Part shown: piece after piece, positions 1 through 12,833 of the stretch
Numbering within the stretch: position 1 is the stretch's first letter
Layout: each line of letters begins with the position of its first letter
Assembly (NCBI GenBank): GCA_022695795.1
Contig: MU404103.1
Coordinates: 186,001 to 250,000, forward strand
Direction of reading: 5' to 3'
From: Biscogniauxia marginata
Lineage: Eukaryota; Ascomycota; Sordariomycetes; Xylariales; Xylariaceae
DNA: 64,000 bases
Position numbers and translations under genes: made by a program
Notes under the pieces: generated by a model
Seen by the model: only the letters and a program-made list of their open reading frames with translations
Told to the model about the DNA's origin: nothing
Database searches by the model: none

Positions 1-1
1 C

Positions 2-628
2 CTGAAAGTCAATCCCCGCGGTCTCGTACCGTCCCTAGCGGTCGACGACCAGATTATTACCGAGTCAGCTATCGTAGCCGGCTTCCTTACTGACGCCTTC
101 CCATCCCACCTTGTCCCGGCCTCGAGTGATCCAAACGGGCCCCTGGTGCGGGCGAGGATTGCCTTTTTTGTAGACACGTATTTCTCCAAGGTAAACGGCT
201 ACCTGTTCAAAGTTCTAGCCTCGAAAACAGACGAGGAGGCAACGAGCCTTGTCCAGGAATTTGTTGATATTCTGGGTAAGGAGGTGGAACCGCTGCTGAG
301 CAACGCGGCGCCGTTCTTCAATGGCAGCGAAAAGCTTACACTCGCCGAGGTAACATTGCATTCCCTCGTCCATCGACTTAGCTAGTATGCCTTCTTCTGA
401 CTTATGGATTTACGACAGGTTCTTACCGGGCCATTCATAGCTCGGCTCTGGAGCTGGCCCAAGTATGGGCTTTTGCCTCAAGGTCTCATTAACGATTTGC
501 AGACCAAAACACCCAACTTCTACCGCTGGGGAGACGTCGTGCGCCAACATCCTAGTGTGATCAGTATCTATGACGAGAAGTTGGTTGCTGAGCGGACGAA
601 GAAGAGATTGGCCGCCACCCGAAACTGA
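2..628 (+). CDS. Glutathione S-transferase-like protein, 5' end outside window
   Basis: Two exons are visible, 2-349 and 419-628, joined in phase 0 by a 69-nt intron (350-418, GT...CAG); the gene starts upstream of the window. The first exon carries the end of a thioredoxin-like GST N-domain: the NPRGLVPSL stretch with its cis-proline, followed by ITESAIVAGFL, the usual glutathione gamma-glutamyl contact (E-S). The rest reads as an all-helical GST C-domain with FFNGSEKLTLAEV, which corresponds to the conserved GST_C capping segment. The protein ends ...KKRLAATRN. GSTs of this shape (omega-like or EF1B-gamma-like) conjugate or reduce substrates with glutathione, but the catalytic Ser/Cys/Tyr lies outside the window, so the class cannot be assigned. 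No targeting signal can be judged. Confidence 0.8.
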
Positions 629-2235
629 TGAGAAAGTTGATAGATGCTCACTTCGAAATAAAGTGAGCGTCGTGGACATGCCCACTTCTATAACCAATTA
701 GTTACCTAGTAGGTTGATTTAATCGAACTATGTCGCAATCCCCTTGTGTAATCGCAATTTTGCTAGCGATAATTGTGTTGGATTGTGACATTATTGAAGC
801 TCAGTGACTAGTTATCAGCACAGGGGAACCTATTAAGTAGCTACACGTAAGTTGACTGATAAGTACTTCATATTTATATCAAGGGCACTTGATGTAATAC
901 TTGATATTCGCCATTCATCTCCCTCTCTATAGTCTAACTTCGGCAGACGGAGCCGTGCCGAAATCTAGGCTTACATGTACTCCGCTAGGTGTGAATCAAA
1001 TCATGCACATGCAACTATTGTTAAACCAGCAGCCGAACCCCCCATATATCTATTCGCTTTTATGTAGCAGTCCAAATGGTAGTAACTAAACGATGCTCCC
1101 AGGAGCTACCTAGTGAGGAGCTGTCAAATATAAATACCTTCATATATGGACCGTCAATCCATACCCCCCTTGTTTTTTCTGTATATATTTATAAATATTA
1201 AATAACTTCATAAATATGTTTATCTGCAAGATCGCATCACGTTGCCGCAACCGTGCGTAGTGGAATGAGTGTCGCCGACAACCCCCTATTAAACGGGGCC
1301 GATACCAGCGGAACTTAGGACACTGCTCTGTGTTTCACTCGCAGAGATAATATTTTAAGATATTACAACCAGAGAATTCGGACAAGAAGCCCTCATCGGT
1401 CTTTGCGAACTCGCCCGAGTTTGAGCACATATTGGTGGCGCAAGCTCTCCGAGATAAAATTTCCCATTGAGCATTCGTCGAGTCGTCTCGGGAACCAGAC
1501 AACTACCCCAATCTCATTGACATTTTTCAAAGACGCACACTCAAATAAACCCTGGACGTCGGTTTTTCTTTCAATGCCGTGTCTGTTCACTTAAGTTCAC
1601 ACATTCTCGATGGCATAAAATAGAGTATTGCCACTCACAGCCGAGCCCCTCCCAGAAGTATATGTTACGTAATTGCCTGTCCTATTCTTGTAAGTCATCT
1701 TTCCTATGATTCTAAGGTTCGTTCATTCTATTGACTCACTTTGGAATGTTATCGGCTGTCAGGAGAGCCCCGCGGCTTGCAATGGTGTAACACGATATAC
1801 AAGGGTGCTTGGGATACCAGGAGGCTATTTAGGTGTGCTAAAAGAGCCTTCCTTCTATCCGTGTGCTTTGAGGTATACCTCCTTGTGAAATAATAACAAT
1901 TTTATAACCTATCTCAAAACAAGGCCTGCATCGTGATATATTCTTAGGCCGGGTAGTATAGTGTATGATACCAGGTTAGACTTGTTCTGATCAAATATAT
2001 GATGGCTACATAACTACCTACTGTGGTTTGGCGCACAATAACGTGGTTTTGTGTGCCCTGTTCTCTATAGAATAATGATAGGTAAGAAAATGATGGTATA
2101 AACTTATCTCTAACTTAATGAATTACAATACCGTTATCTAAGACGTGGTAATGATATATTAAATTATATATTATGAGTTACATGTCGCTAAATGCCAAAT
2201 AGAGAACATTATAACTACTATGTATGGTAAAACAA
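629..2235. other. Intergenic, no gene recognised
   Basis: This stretch between the convergent GST-like and esterase genes holds only short open frames of about 60-70 codons with no recognisable domain. It is AT-rich in places (about 1130-1210 and 2080-2230). I see no RNA gene and no mobile element. Confidence 0.6.
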
Positions 2236-3291
2236 CTACTTCTGACTTGGCAGTGTATTTTTTCGGAAGAATTCCATGATCCACGTGCTAGCATTGAAAG
2301 CTGCCTTGACATGGCCTTCTCTGGCATTGTCCGAGTTTGTCGTCGTCGCTGGCCAATCGTGATCAATGTCATCTCCGTCGTACACAAATGTCACCAATCC
2401 ATCCCCGTAACTTCTGATTTCGCCGTTCTTTGATTTGTCAATCGGGGTCTTGATCGGTGTCTCCTTCAACCCCTCCCTTACCACCCACTGCCGAACCCAA
2501 GACGGGATATCCGGAAGGCAGGGGTCCGTTTTGCCGTGATACGGGATCGTCCCATCGGCGCCGCCGTGGAAAGCCAAGATCGGAATGTCGGTGCGTGACG
2601 CATTACAGGGGACTTCCACAGTTGCAGGGTCGCAGGTTTCGACCCCCGCTATGTAGTACGCGCCGGAGACTGGGGCATATGCGGCAATCCGTGTTGACAT
2701 GGCTGGGTCACAGGCAAGCTGGCCGACGAAGCCGCCACCTTGTGATTTGCCCGTGGCAAAGATGCGGTTGGTGTCGATACAAAATGCTGCCTCCACGGCG
2801 TCGAGAACATCGCGCGTGTATCCGATATCGTCCGATTTGCTGCCCGGCGCGGGCGTCCAAGTTGTGTGCTCCGGTCGTGTGGGATCATCCTGTTGATAGT
2901 TAGCAAATTTCATATTCTGCGCGACGCATGATTTGCTCTAAATAGGACGTCTCGTTAACATGGGTTAGGTACTCACGGCAGTACCCTGGAGGTATACAAC
3001 GATGTGGTCGTCGTTGAATACTGGATTTGTCAGATTGTCCAAATTGATTTGATGGTCCATGTCTCCGTTAGCACCATGGTAACTAAGGATCATCGGGGTT
3101 TCTTTATTCTCGTCATAGTCCTTGGGAAGCCAGACTTTGTACGGGCGTTCTTCAGTGGTAGCGAATTGCGTCGCCTCTCCCGGAATGGCTGGCGATGCTT
3201 GACCGCAACCGCCTTTGGAAGATGTCTGAAGAGACGACGAGGTCCCCAGTGAGCTAGTAGCTAGCAGGATGAAGGCGTTACTCCAATGCAT
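2236..3291 (-). CDS. Secreted carbohydrate esterase family 1 / feruloyl-esterase-like protein
   Basis: Two exons, 3291-2977 and 2889-2236, are joined in phase 0 by an 87-nt intron. The donor is GTGAGT and the branch site GCTAAC lies just before the CAACAG acceptor. The product is 322 aa. It opens with a hydrophobic signal-peptide-like stretch (about residues 1-20), then GCG and a mature alpha/beta-hydrolase. The block ILSYHGANGD is the oxyanion-hole region, GKSQGGG is the nucleophile elbow (G-x-S-x-G), and ILAFHGGADG plus DIDHDWP hold the expected Asp and His. The pattern matches fungal CE1 esterases (feruloyl esterase C/D, LpqC/PHB-depolymerase type), which release ferulate or related acids from plant cell-wall xylan outside the cell. 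The exact substrate is inference; acetyl-xylan esterase is the main alternative. Confidence 0.85.
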
Positions 3292-4678
3292 TGTAGGCTT
3301 TGGTAGCGTCTAGAAAGTATACATCGAACTTGAATGAACGGGTGTGCACGTAGAGCGGGATTCCAATAAATTTATATGCGTAGAGGTACCTAGGTGATAT
3401 CAGCACTATACCTACCTACCTGTCTTACCAACATACTATTTTTGGTTTCTATAGGCCCGAGGCTGTACGTTCTGCTGACAGCTGACGCGAGAGTCGCCCG
3501 GGATTCCGAGTACGCATCATAATCCCTTAGCACTCATTATGGGTCTGATCAACACTTATAAAGGGGGAGAAGAAAATACATAGCCGCAATACCAGGTAGG
3601 TAGGGTTTCCAGTTATTAGTGATCGTGGCTGAACTATCCACATCCGGGACGAGATCAACCTAGATTTCTGTCTTGCCCGACTCTCAGCTGAACACAACGA
3701 TTTCAGAATACTACTTTTTGTCGAGAACGTGATGTTGCGTTGATATAAATACATAGCTGCCACGGTTGGCTGGTTTTCCTGCACAAGGCTCTGGACTATC
3801 CTTCCAGTATAAATATTATCGCGAGATGCGGCAGAAAGAAAGAAAGAGATAGTACTAGATTTACGTGAGGAATTCCTGCTTTTGTTCCGCGCTGGCGAAT
3901 GGCAACACGGGCACCCATTGTAGGTCCCGTGACTTCATTCAATATTAGGTAACTTACCAACTTACCTTAGGTAGTACGATGGTATATGGATGGATAGTGT
4001 AAGGACTCTAGAGCTAACAGAAGAGGATTGATTTTAAGGCCTTAGTGCATTGACCACTCAATAACGCGGACAGGTATCGGTTGTTCCCACTTATCTTATC
4101 TTTTGATATCACGTGCTACTCACTAATCCTTCTATGCACTAGCGTGTTGCTGGCGCGCCTCTTTGATTGAATAATCGGCCTTTCGACCTTTTGAGCTCGA
4201 GGCTGCCTCGAACAAGAAAACCCATCTTCCATCTCCATCACAACATTATCTCTTTTGACATCGACGCCATCACCTGGGAGTGTATCCTGCTACACCTGCA
4301 GCGTTGGCTGTCGTTTCCCTTGCCTTTCCATCCATTCTCTATACCTTTTGCGTCTCTGACGACTCTTACCGACGCAGCTCTGCTGGCGACATTAATCTCA
4401 AGAGCGCTGCTTTTCTTCAGCGCCTTGAGAACCACGACGTACGCATTCCGCCTACCCTCCGTTAAACTCGCCGCCCGATTCTACGACATCGTCAAGAATT
4501 TAGGCTTGAAATCTCCAAACATTCGGTTGCGACACCTCACTCCTAACCTCGCGATCGCCTATTCCTGCACCGTCGCCACCTTTGCCACCTTTGCTTCGCC
4601 GATCACGTTGCGTCCTTCATCGTATACGCCTCTCTAGGGCTACTTCGTAGGGTCTGAAAAGGTCCCCAGCTTTCCATA
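3292..4678. other. Divergent intergenic region between the esterase and RPB2
   Basis: It contains the upstream regions of both divergent genes. CCTA/TAGG-rich short repeats occur at about 3385-3420, 3590-3605 and 3945-3980. A 156-codon open frame at 4167-4637 ends 41 nt before the RPB2 start codon; its composition is leader-like and I recognise no domain, so it is treated as RPB2 5' leader (see findings). Confidence 0.55.
3371..3377 (-). promoter_or_regulatory. TATA-like box of the esterase gene
   Basis: On the minus strand an ATATAAA sequence lies about 80 nt upstream of the esterase ATG at 3291, a normal position for a fungal TATA element. Assigned by position and sequence only. Confidence 0.35.
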
Positions 4679-7600
4679 ATGGCAGACTACGATGAGGGCT
4701 ACGAGTACGAAGAAGACTATGGCGATGACAACAATATTACGCCCGAGGATTGCTGGACTGTCATTTCCTCCTACTTCGAAACCAAGGGCCTCGTTTCTCA
4801 GCAGATTGATTCCTTCAATGATTTCCAAGAGACCACGATTCAGGAACTACTCGACGAATACAGTCATCTCAGTCTCGACCAAAATAACCCCCCGTCCGCC
4901 GATGGCCGGGAGATTGCCGTTCGTCGATATGAAATAAAGTTCGGCAATGTTACCATTTCGAGACCGGTCGTTAGCGAGGGCGACAACACTTCTAACCCCC
5001 TGCTACCCTACGAATGTCGCGACCGAAATCTGACATATGCTAGTCCAGTCTTTGCCAAGGTTAGCGGTAAGACCTCCATCTGTGTTGAGGAGCCCGTACC
5101 GCTTAGCGAGATGGACGAGGAACAGCAGGAGGAGTATTCGCGTACCGGGAAAGAACCGACCCGGCTCGTTTGGGAGGAAGAGGCAAATAGCCTGGTAAAC
5201 ACCAGCTCGGATAAGAGCAAGCCTGATGTAGTATTCATTGGCAAGCTTCCGGTTATGGTGAAGTCCAAGGCGTGCCATTTGAGTCGCGAAACCGAGGACG
5301 ATCTCTTCTTATTAAACGAATGTCCTTACGACCAGGGAGGATACTTCATTATCAACGGAAGTGAAAAGGTCCTTATTGCCCAGGAGCGCTCCGCTGCCAA
5401 TATCGTTCAGGTCTTCAAGAAAGCCCAGCCTAGTCCCTTTTCTTACACTGCCGAGATCCGGAGTGCCTTGGAAAAAGGATCGCGACTCATTTCCTCGCTA
5501 ATGCTAAAGCTGTACACCAAAGGCGACTCTACTCGAGGAGGATACGGCCAGACCATACACACTACCTTACCATACGTCAAGTCAGATTTACCGATCGCCA
5601 TTGTCTTCAGAGCTCTCGGCGTAGTCAGTGACGAGGAAATCCTGAATCATGTTTGCTACGATCGCAACGATAGCCAAATGCTTGAGATGCTGCGGCCCTG
5701 TATCGAAGAAGCGTTCTGTATCCAGGACCGAGAGGTTGCCCTGGACTACATTGGCAAACGTGGCAACCAGACGACTGGGATGCCTAGAGACCGGCGTGTG
5801 AGAGCCGCAAAGGATATCTTGCAAAAGGAGATGCTCCCGCATATCTCTCAGGGGGAGGGTTGTGAGACTAGGAAGGCCTTTTTCTTGGGCTACATGGTCC
5901 ACAAGCTCCTGCAGTGCGCACTTGGTCGGCGTGATACTGACGATCGTGACCACTTTGGCAAGAAGCGTCTAGATCTTGCTGGTCCACTTCTCGCCAAGCT
6001 CTTCCGCAATATTGTTCGCCGGATGACCCAGGAAGTTTTATCTCAAATGAAGCGGAGTATCGAGCAGAACCGGAGTTTCGCCATCGAACTAGCTGTGAAA
6101 CCGACCATCATTACCAACGGCCTGAAGTACTCGCTCGCCACCGGCAACTGGGGCGACCAGAAGAAAGCCATGAGCTCCACGGCAGGTGTCTCGCAGGTGC
6201 TAAACCGATACACGTTTTCCTCTACTCTCTCTCACTTGAGGCGTACGAACACTCCTGTAGGAAGAGATGGCAAGCTCGCCAAGCCACGACAACTTCATAA
6301 TACCCACTGGGGCCTCGTCTGTCCGGCAGAGACGCCCGAGGGTCAAGCTTGTGGCCTAGTGAAGAACCTGTCATTGATGTGCTCTATCAGCGTGGGCACG
6401 TCCACGGAGCCCATTATTGATTACATGATTACTCGAAACATGGAAGTGCTTGAAGAGTATGAGCCCATGCGATATCCTCATGCCACTAAGATTTTCCTCA
6501 ACGGCTCTTGGATTGGTGTCCACCAGGACCCGAAGGCGCTCGTTAGGGATGTCCAGCAATTGCGTCGGAGCAACCAGATTCCAGCGGAGGTGTCCCTAGT
6601 TCGCGACATCCGAGACCGCGAGTTTAAGATCTTCTCAGATGCTGGTCGAGTCATGCGGCCCTTGTTTGTGGTCGAGCAAGAGGACGTGGCTGAGACTGGT
6701 GTTGAGAAGGGATCACTGGCTCTCAACAAGGACATGGTGAGAAGATTAGAAAACGACCAAACGCTCCCCCCTGGAAGCGAAGAGTACTATGGATGGCAAG
6801 GTTTGGTAAACGATGGTGTCATCGAATACCTCGATGCCGAAGAGGAAGAGACTGCTATGATATGCATGACGCCGGAAGATCTCGAGATCTATCGGATGAC
6901 TAAGCTTGGCCATGAGATGGTGAATGACAACGGAGACGACCTTAATAAGCGACTCAAGACAAAGATAAATCCAACCACACACATGTACACGCATTGCGAG
7001 ATCCACCCTAGTATGCTTCTGGGTATCTGCGCCAGCATTATCCCCTTCCCCGATCACAATCAGGTACGAAACATACTGAAGCGTGTCCTTACCACTGTAC
7101 TAACCGTGATTGTAGTCTCCCCGAAATACCTATCAGTCTGCTATGGGTAAACAGGCCATGGGTTTCTTCCTCACAAACTATTCACGCCGCATGGATACAA
7201 TGGCCAATATCCTTTACTACCCCCAGAAACCACTTGGCACTACACGGTCAATGGAGTTCCTGAAGTTCCGAGAATTGCCAGCGGGGCAGAATGCCATTGT
7301 GGCGATTGCTTGCTACTCCGGATATAACCAGGAAGATTCTGTCATCATGAATCAGAGCAGCATTGACCGTGGCCTTTTCCGAAGCTTGTTCTTCCGAGCC
7401 TACAGCGATTCTGAGAAACGACTCGGAATTAACACTGTAGAACACTTCGAGAAGCCTTTCAGAGCTGATACCCTACGGCTAAAACAGGGCACGTATGACA
7501 AGCTCGACGAGGACGGTATTATTGCCCCCGGTATTCGCGTGTCGGGAGAAGATATTATTATCGGAAAGACGTCACCCATCAATGCCGATAATGAAGAGAT

Positions 7601-8572
7601 GGGTCAGCGCACCAAGGTGCATGTCAAACGAGATGCATCGACACCTCTTCGAAGCACCGAGAGCGGCATCGTTGATCAGGTTGTAGTCACTACCAACGCC
7701 GATGGTCTTCGGTTCGTCAAGGTGCGAGTTCGGACCACGAAGATTCCACAGATCGGAGACAAATTCGCTTCGCGCCACGGACAGAAAGGTACGATTGGTG
7801 TTACTTACCGTTCTGAAGACATGCCTTTCACTCGTGAGGGTATTGTGCCTGATATCATAATCAACCCGCACGCCATTCCTTCCCGTATGACTATTGCTCA
7901 CTTGATCGAGTGCCTTCTCAGCAAGGTTTCTACTCTCAAGGGAATGGAAGGTGATGCTACGCCCTTCACTGATGTGACTGTCGACTCGGTCTCTAGTCTA
8001 CTACGTGAACATGGATATCAATCTCGTGGTTTCGAGATCATGTACCATGGTCATACCGGACGCAAACTCCGGGCCCAGGTCTTCTTTGGCCCTACCTACT
8101 ACCAACGTCTTCGACATATGGTCGACGACAAGATCCACGCTCGTGCCCGTGGTCCGGTGCAAATTATGACCCGTCAGCCCGTCGAAGGTCGTGCCCGTGA
8201 TGGTGGTCTGCGTTTCGGAGAAATGGAACGTGACTGCATGATCGCCCACGGTGCGGCAGCTTTCCTCAAGGAACGACTGTTTGAAGTTTCCGATGCGTTC
8301 CGAGTCCACATCTGCGAGATATGTGGACTTATGACGCCGGTTGCGTAAGTTTTTAGTCCCTTTAGCATTTACTTTCACTAGTAGCAGAAACTGATATGAT
8401 TTTTTTTAGTCAACTCGGTCAGCAAAGCTTCGAATGCCGTCCTTGCAAGAATAAGACCAAGATTGCCCAGATCCAGATCCCTTACGCAGCCAAGCTCCTT
8501 TTCCAGGAGCTTCAAGCGATGAACATTGCCTCGCGCATGTTTACCGATCGATCTGGTGTTTCCATTCGTTGA
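4679..8572 (+). CDS. RPB2: RNA polymerase II second-largest subunit RPB2
   Basis: Three exons: 4679-7063, 7116-8344 and 8410-8572. Introns are 52 and 65 nt, in phases 0 and 2. The product is 1258 aa, the normal size for fungal RPB2. It starts with an acidic N-terminus ([17 protein letters not shown]). Hallmarks are [29 protein letters not shown], the active-site block [18 protein letters not shown] (about residue 863), [15 protein letters not shown] (about 1010-1020), and a C-terminal zinc ribbon whose four cysteines (CEIC about 1194, then CRPC) are split by the second intron. RPB2 forms the catalytic cleft with RPB1 in the nucleus and transcribes mRNA genes. Both splice joins restore the conserved protein exactly ([15 protein letters not shown] and TPVA/QLGQQSF). 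The start is the first ATG giving the canonical acidic N-terminus. Confidence 0.98.
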
Positions 8573-10908
8573 TGATAATACACTTTTTAATGAAGAAGAG
8601 CAATGCCGAAATCGCAGTCAGAAGTCCATTAATTTAGCTGCCGGCCATCTGGCTACACATACTTGCATATTCAGGGAGTTTTCATTAACCTTTCCGAGCA
8701 TCCGCCAATCAAGGTGAACATGACATGCCTGATTGATGGTAAGCTAGCAGGTCCTAAAGGCGTTTTTGGTCGCAGGCGTTTAACAAAGCAAATGGCTTCG
8801 GACTAAACCTCAGGAATGTCGATTGAGCATGAAAAGGGGTCTGGGATCTTGTATGAGCACTTGAAATGGAGCTTAGTGTGACGACAATAAAAACTGAATG
8901 ATATTATAACCTATTTGCGGAATTATACGAATTGATCAACCTCGGACTTCTTCATGCTAACAAGGATAGTTATAAAACTAACCTGGTATAGAACGGGTGC
9001 AGGAGCAATAGAATAATCAAGTGTCTCTCAAGCGTGAAGGTGAAGGACCCGTCACAATCAGAGCGCACAAGCCTCGACAAACAGCTCTAATTCCAGGGCC
9101 ACTGGCATGTGATTCTAGAAATCATCACACAAGAGTTTTGTTGATTAGAGGGCTCCGATCTATGTTCAAAAATAATCTCTCCCCATTAGCTAGTCTTATC
9201 ATAGCATCGTATTTGTATCGTGAAGGCATAAAGGCCTGCAGAGACGAGCTCGAGGATAAATCTAAGCTATAAGGAACAGGACTCCTAGGAGCAGTACTAG
9301 GGTAACGGTTCTGCAGGTTTGCGATCTAGATGGGGGGCCTCGCCCAGCTTTCTCGGTGTCCTCCCTTCTACTTACTAATATATTCCGATGTTATGGTCCC
9401 TAACGTAGCTTCGAGATGTTTGGGTAGGTAGCGGGTAGCCAGGTTTTATTGGGGTTGGTTGGGCAATCCTATAAACAGCACAATACATCTTATCAGAGTA
9501 CTTAGGGCCACTGAAAAATACGGTTGTGAGATAGCCAAACATGATTCTCTCTGAACCGAAACTGATAGCTTGTGGGTAATAGTTGATTATAGGCTCGAGA
9601 GCCTATTTCCCCCCCCCTTTTTGCGATGTAGCCCGTTTACTTGGATGGAAATTACTTCTACATATTCATAGAACGATCTCGTAACGGGAAATACTACTCA
9701 TTAGTATTCCATACATGGCACACCTGTATGGTGCTATAATGGTGCAGTAGTGGAGTCAACACATAGTTGGCCTTGTAGTCTAAAGAAAGGTAAAAGACGC
9801 CGGTTGCAGCACTTGGAACGCTGCTAAAATCCAGATACATAATATATATTCATAGACATACAATACCTATATGGACATCGATTCTAGGGTCCTATGCCTC
9901 TGCTACGTCATCACCAACGGATACTCCTAGACTTAAACAATATTCAAACGTTTGAGATACTCATTTTTAGAGTCTATGACGTCTCTTATAAGTTACTTTT
10001 GAATTTCCATCAGAGTACAGAATATACATCCAACTACCTAGGCAGATTGGATTTGGAACATGTTTGAGTCAGGCCCCGTGTTAGTAATACTACGCGGCTG
10101 TTAGTAAAGGGGAGCCATAGTAAGGAGCATTACATATGTAGATAGAACAGTTACTAGCTGACTTCACCAGAAGCAAATGTAGGCCGTAAAGAAGACCCCC
10201 GCACGCTTCTGCTTGCCGTTCCTGCCTGGGATTCACGAGTGAGGTGAAGTTAAGCGATGCAATTGCATTACCCCTGAAATCGGACCCGGCACTAGGGATA
10301 GCTACGTGTTGTGGCGCCGTAGTCAGGCTATATATCATAATGGCTAACTGCCAAGATTTTCCATGCGCGCAATGTCACTGGCTACTCGGACTTGTGCTGG
10401 CTAATATAAGGGATTGATCTACCTACTGACTAGTTCGGAGCGAGATCAAATCTCCAAATACCGCCCCATTTCGGGCCGCCACCAATCAAATGTGCCTTTA
10501 TACAGACGAGGGGGGCAGATTTAAGGTGGGACAAAACGCCCCAGACTTCCATGCCCAGATCTAGCTATGTCGTTTAGATGGATGTACTGGAGGGCTATTC
10601 CTTGAGAGGGGGCTATTGTGTGGCTTATGTCGTTCAAGGCTGAGACTTTCTTACCGTCTCTTTGCTTTTTTTTTTTTTTTTTGGGTAACAAATATTTAGT
10701 CGGGGTCCCCTTTCAATGGCACTCCACTTTCCTTTGTTCATCAATAGTCCTGCTGTTGTTACGTTCTCGACCCTGGAGATAATACGCGAATATGTCCATA
10801 CGACTTGGGCAAGGACAGGCCTAAGAACTAGGAGAGAAGGCCAGAGAGAACACGTAAAAGCAGTGGCCCCGTTGTCTCGGTATTCAAGATTGGGGAGTCT
10901 CTCTGGGT
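8573..10908. other. Intergenic, no gene recognised
   Basis: 2.3 kb between RPB2 and the pheromone receptor. Only short frames without recognisable domains occur. A 17-nt T run lies at 10666-10682, upstream of the receptor gene. No tRNA-like B box or transposon ends were seen. Confidence 0.55.
10666..10682 (+). repeat. Poly-T tract upstream of the STE2-like gene
   Basis: A run of 17 T residues about 230 nt upstream of the receptor ATG. It may be a nucleosome-depleting promoter element; this is inference from position. Confidence 0.5.
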
Positions 10909-12243
10909 ATGGATTCTCCGATGTTCGACCCGAGGAACCAGACGTTCTTCATCGCCGGGCCTGATGGGACGGCCGACATCGCCATCTGGATGGCGACGAT
11001 CGAGACCCAGAGAGTACAGCTCGCGAATGTCTCCATCAACTACGGTGTTCAGCTGGGATTATGTCTCCTCACGCTGATCGTGGTCCTGATGCTGCTGCCC
11101 TCGTACAAGATCAAGCGGGCCATCAACGTGGTACAGATCTCTGCACTCGTCGTGGCCGTCATCCGCCTGGTCCTCCTAGTCCTGTACTTCCCCGGGCCGC
11201 TCTCGAGTTACTACGTCGCCTGGACGAAGGACGCGAGCGTGCTGAGACCATCCGACTACTATACCAACACCGTCTCGAACGCCTTCAGCGTTGTGCAGTT
11301 CTGCCTGATAGAGATCGCCCTCGTACTGCAGAGCTGGGCGATGATTCGCACATGGCCACAGACGTGGCAGCTACCTACCTTGCTCTTATCTATCCTGCTA
11401 GCCTCCGCGACGGTCGTGACCAAGGCGGTCTGGGTGGTCCACCATACGATCCTAGTTAAGGGGCACACGCTGCCGGTCCCGCTCGACTCTGTCGGGGAGG
11501 CGGCGGTCGTGCTCGGTGCCGTATCAATCTTCTACTTCTGCGGCATCTTCTTCGCGCATCTGTCCCTGCACGTCGTCGTTACGAGGAACATCTTGAAGCG
11601 ACCCGACAAGGGCCTCACGGCACTGGAGATCCTGGCCATCGGCAACGGCGTGCTCATGCTTGTACCAAGTTAGTTGATATGAAAAGCCTACCCCCTCTGG
11701 TTCCAATAGTGTATGCCGAGAAAATTAAGAAAACTGATATTGCGGCCACTTTTTCATCTTCTAGGTCTCTTCGCCGGACTCGACATCGCGGCCGGCCCCG
11801 GAAATACAAGGGTCCTCCCATTCGACGCCGGGTCCTGGGTGCAGACGCTGGTGGCGACCGGCCTGCCACTCATCGGCTTAGTGGCCTTCTATCGCGGGTC
11901 GGACTCACGGACACCATCTCGGCGGGTGTCGCTATTCGCGAACGGCCCGTTCCGCGGGGACTCCTCGAAGGCCGGGGATTCCACCACTCTGGGAGGAGAC
12001 GTTGGCGGCGGGAGTAACCCAGCGAGTAGCTTCATGGTCATCAGGGCTGACGCCACCGAGAGGAACTCAAGGTTGCTAGAGGACGAGTATCACACGGTGA
12101 ACTTGGAGGAGCAGGAAAACGGAGAGGAAGAGAGAATGAGCGAAGGGAAATGCGGTTCCGGACGAGGTATTCAAGTGCGCAATGATTATCTGGTCACTGG
12201 AGAATCTGGCATCCGGACCGATCTTGTTAGAGGGGGCACATAA
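10909..12243 (+). CDS. STE2: Ste2-type (alpha-factor) G-protein-coupled pheromone receptor
   Basis: Two exons, 10909-11668 and 11765-12243, with a 96-nt phase-1 intron (donor GTTAGT, acceptor CTTCTAG) give 412 aa. The protein has a short extracellular N-terminus, then seven hydrophobic segments starting at INYGVQLGLCLLTLIVVLML. The sixth/seventh-segment region crosses the intron as LMLVPS/LFAGLD and ends near LVATGLPLIGLVAF. A hydrophilic Ser/Gly/Glu-rich cytoplasmic tail of about 110 residues follows. The INYGxQLG motif in TM1 and the VPSLFAGL region are typical of Ste2/PRE-2 receptors of filamentous ascomycetes, which bind the partner's alpha-type peptide pheromone at the plasma membrane and signal through a heterotrimeric G protein. 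The family call rests on these motifs and seven-TM topology; no MAT gene lies nearby in this window. Confidence 0.88.
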
Positions 12244-12833
12244 TATAGGTTAATCATGACGCGAGAAAAATGTCTCCCCTGCAATTGCTGAGATCTTTAC
12301 CGACCTCTTCTCTTCTGATGATGAAGCCATCCCACACTCGGCCCATCCCACCCCTTATTTTCTTCTTCTTCACCTCGAACACTTGATTTTTCGTGTCTCC
12401 TCAGAAATCAATCAACCAACTATACCTGCACGGCCTATAGCTAACCGCGTACGGGCGGATCCAAATCCATTCGCCGCAACATCAACGAACACCACAAACC
12501 CCTGTGGGTGTTTCTTCTTCACTTGGGTAGAATAAATACCTCAAAAGTTAGGGGAAATGGTGAATATGTACCGATACTATGCTTGATAGACTCCCGACTC
12601 ATGCAATGGGATTTCTTTGTTGGCTTTGCCAAATCAAACGAAATTATTCATGGAGAGCTCGATATGGCTTTTGAAGGCAAGCTATCGTTCTCTCGTTTGA
12701 AATGGTGCCCCAAGTGTAATTTTGCAAGTCTTGAGTAGACGCCAATATCATTTACATATATGTGTACATAGACGATCGTTGAGTTAGGTTCTGTCTCATC
12801 CGATAACCTGCTAGAGCCTTGCTAGATGGATAT
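12244..12833. other. Intergenic between convergent STE2-like and MRPL22 genes
   Basis: Probably the two 3' untranslated regions and a spacer. A 76-codon frame at 12508-12738 has no recognisable feature. Confidence 0.5.

Noticed and set aside
12508..12738. 76-codon frame between STE2-like and MRPL22
   Set aside because: Has a CPKC pair near its end, but a single Cys pair in a short frame in a 3' UTR setting is weak evidence.
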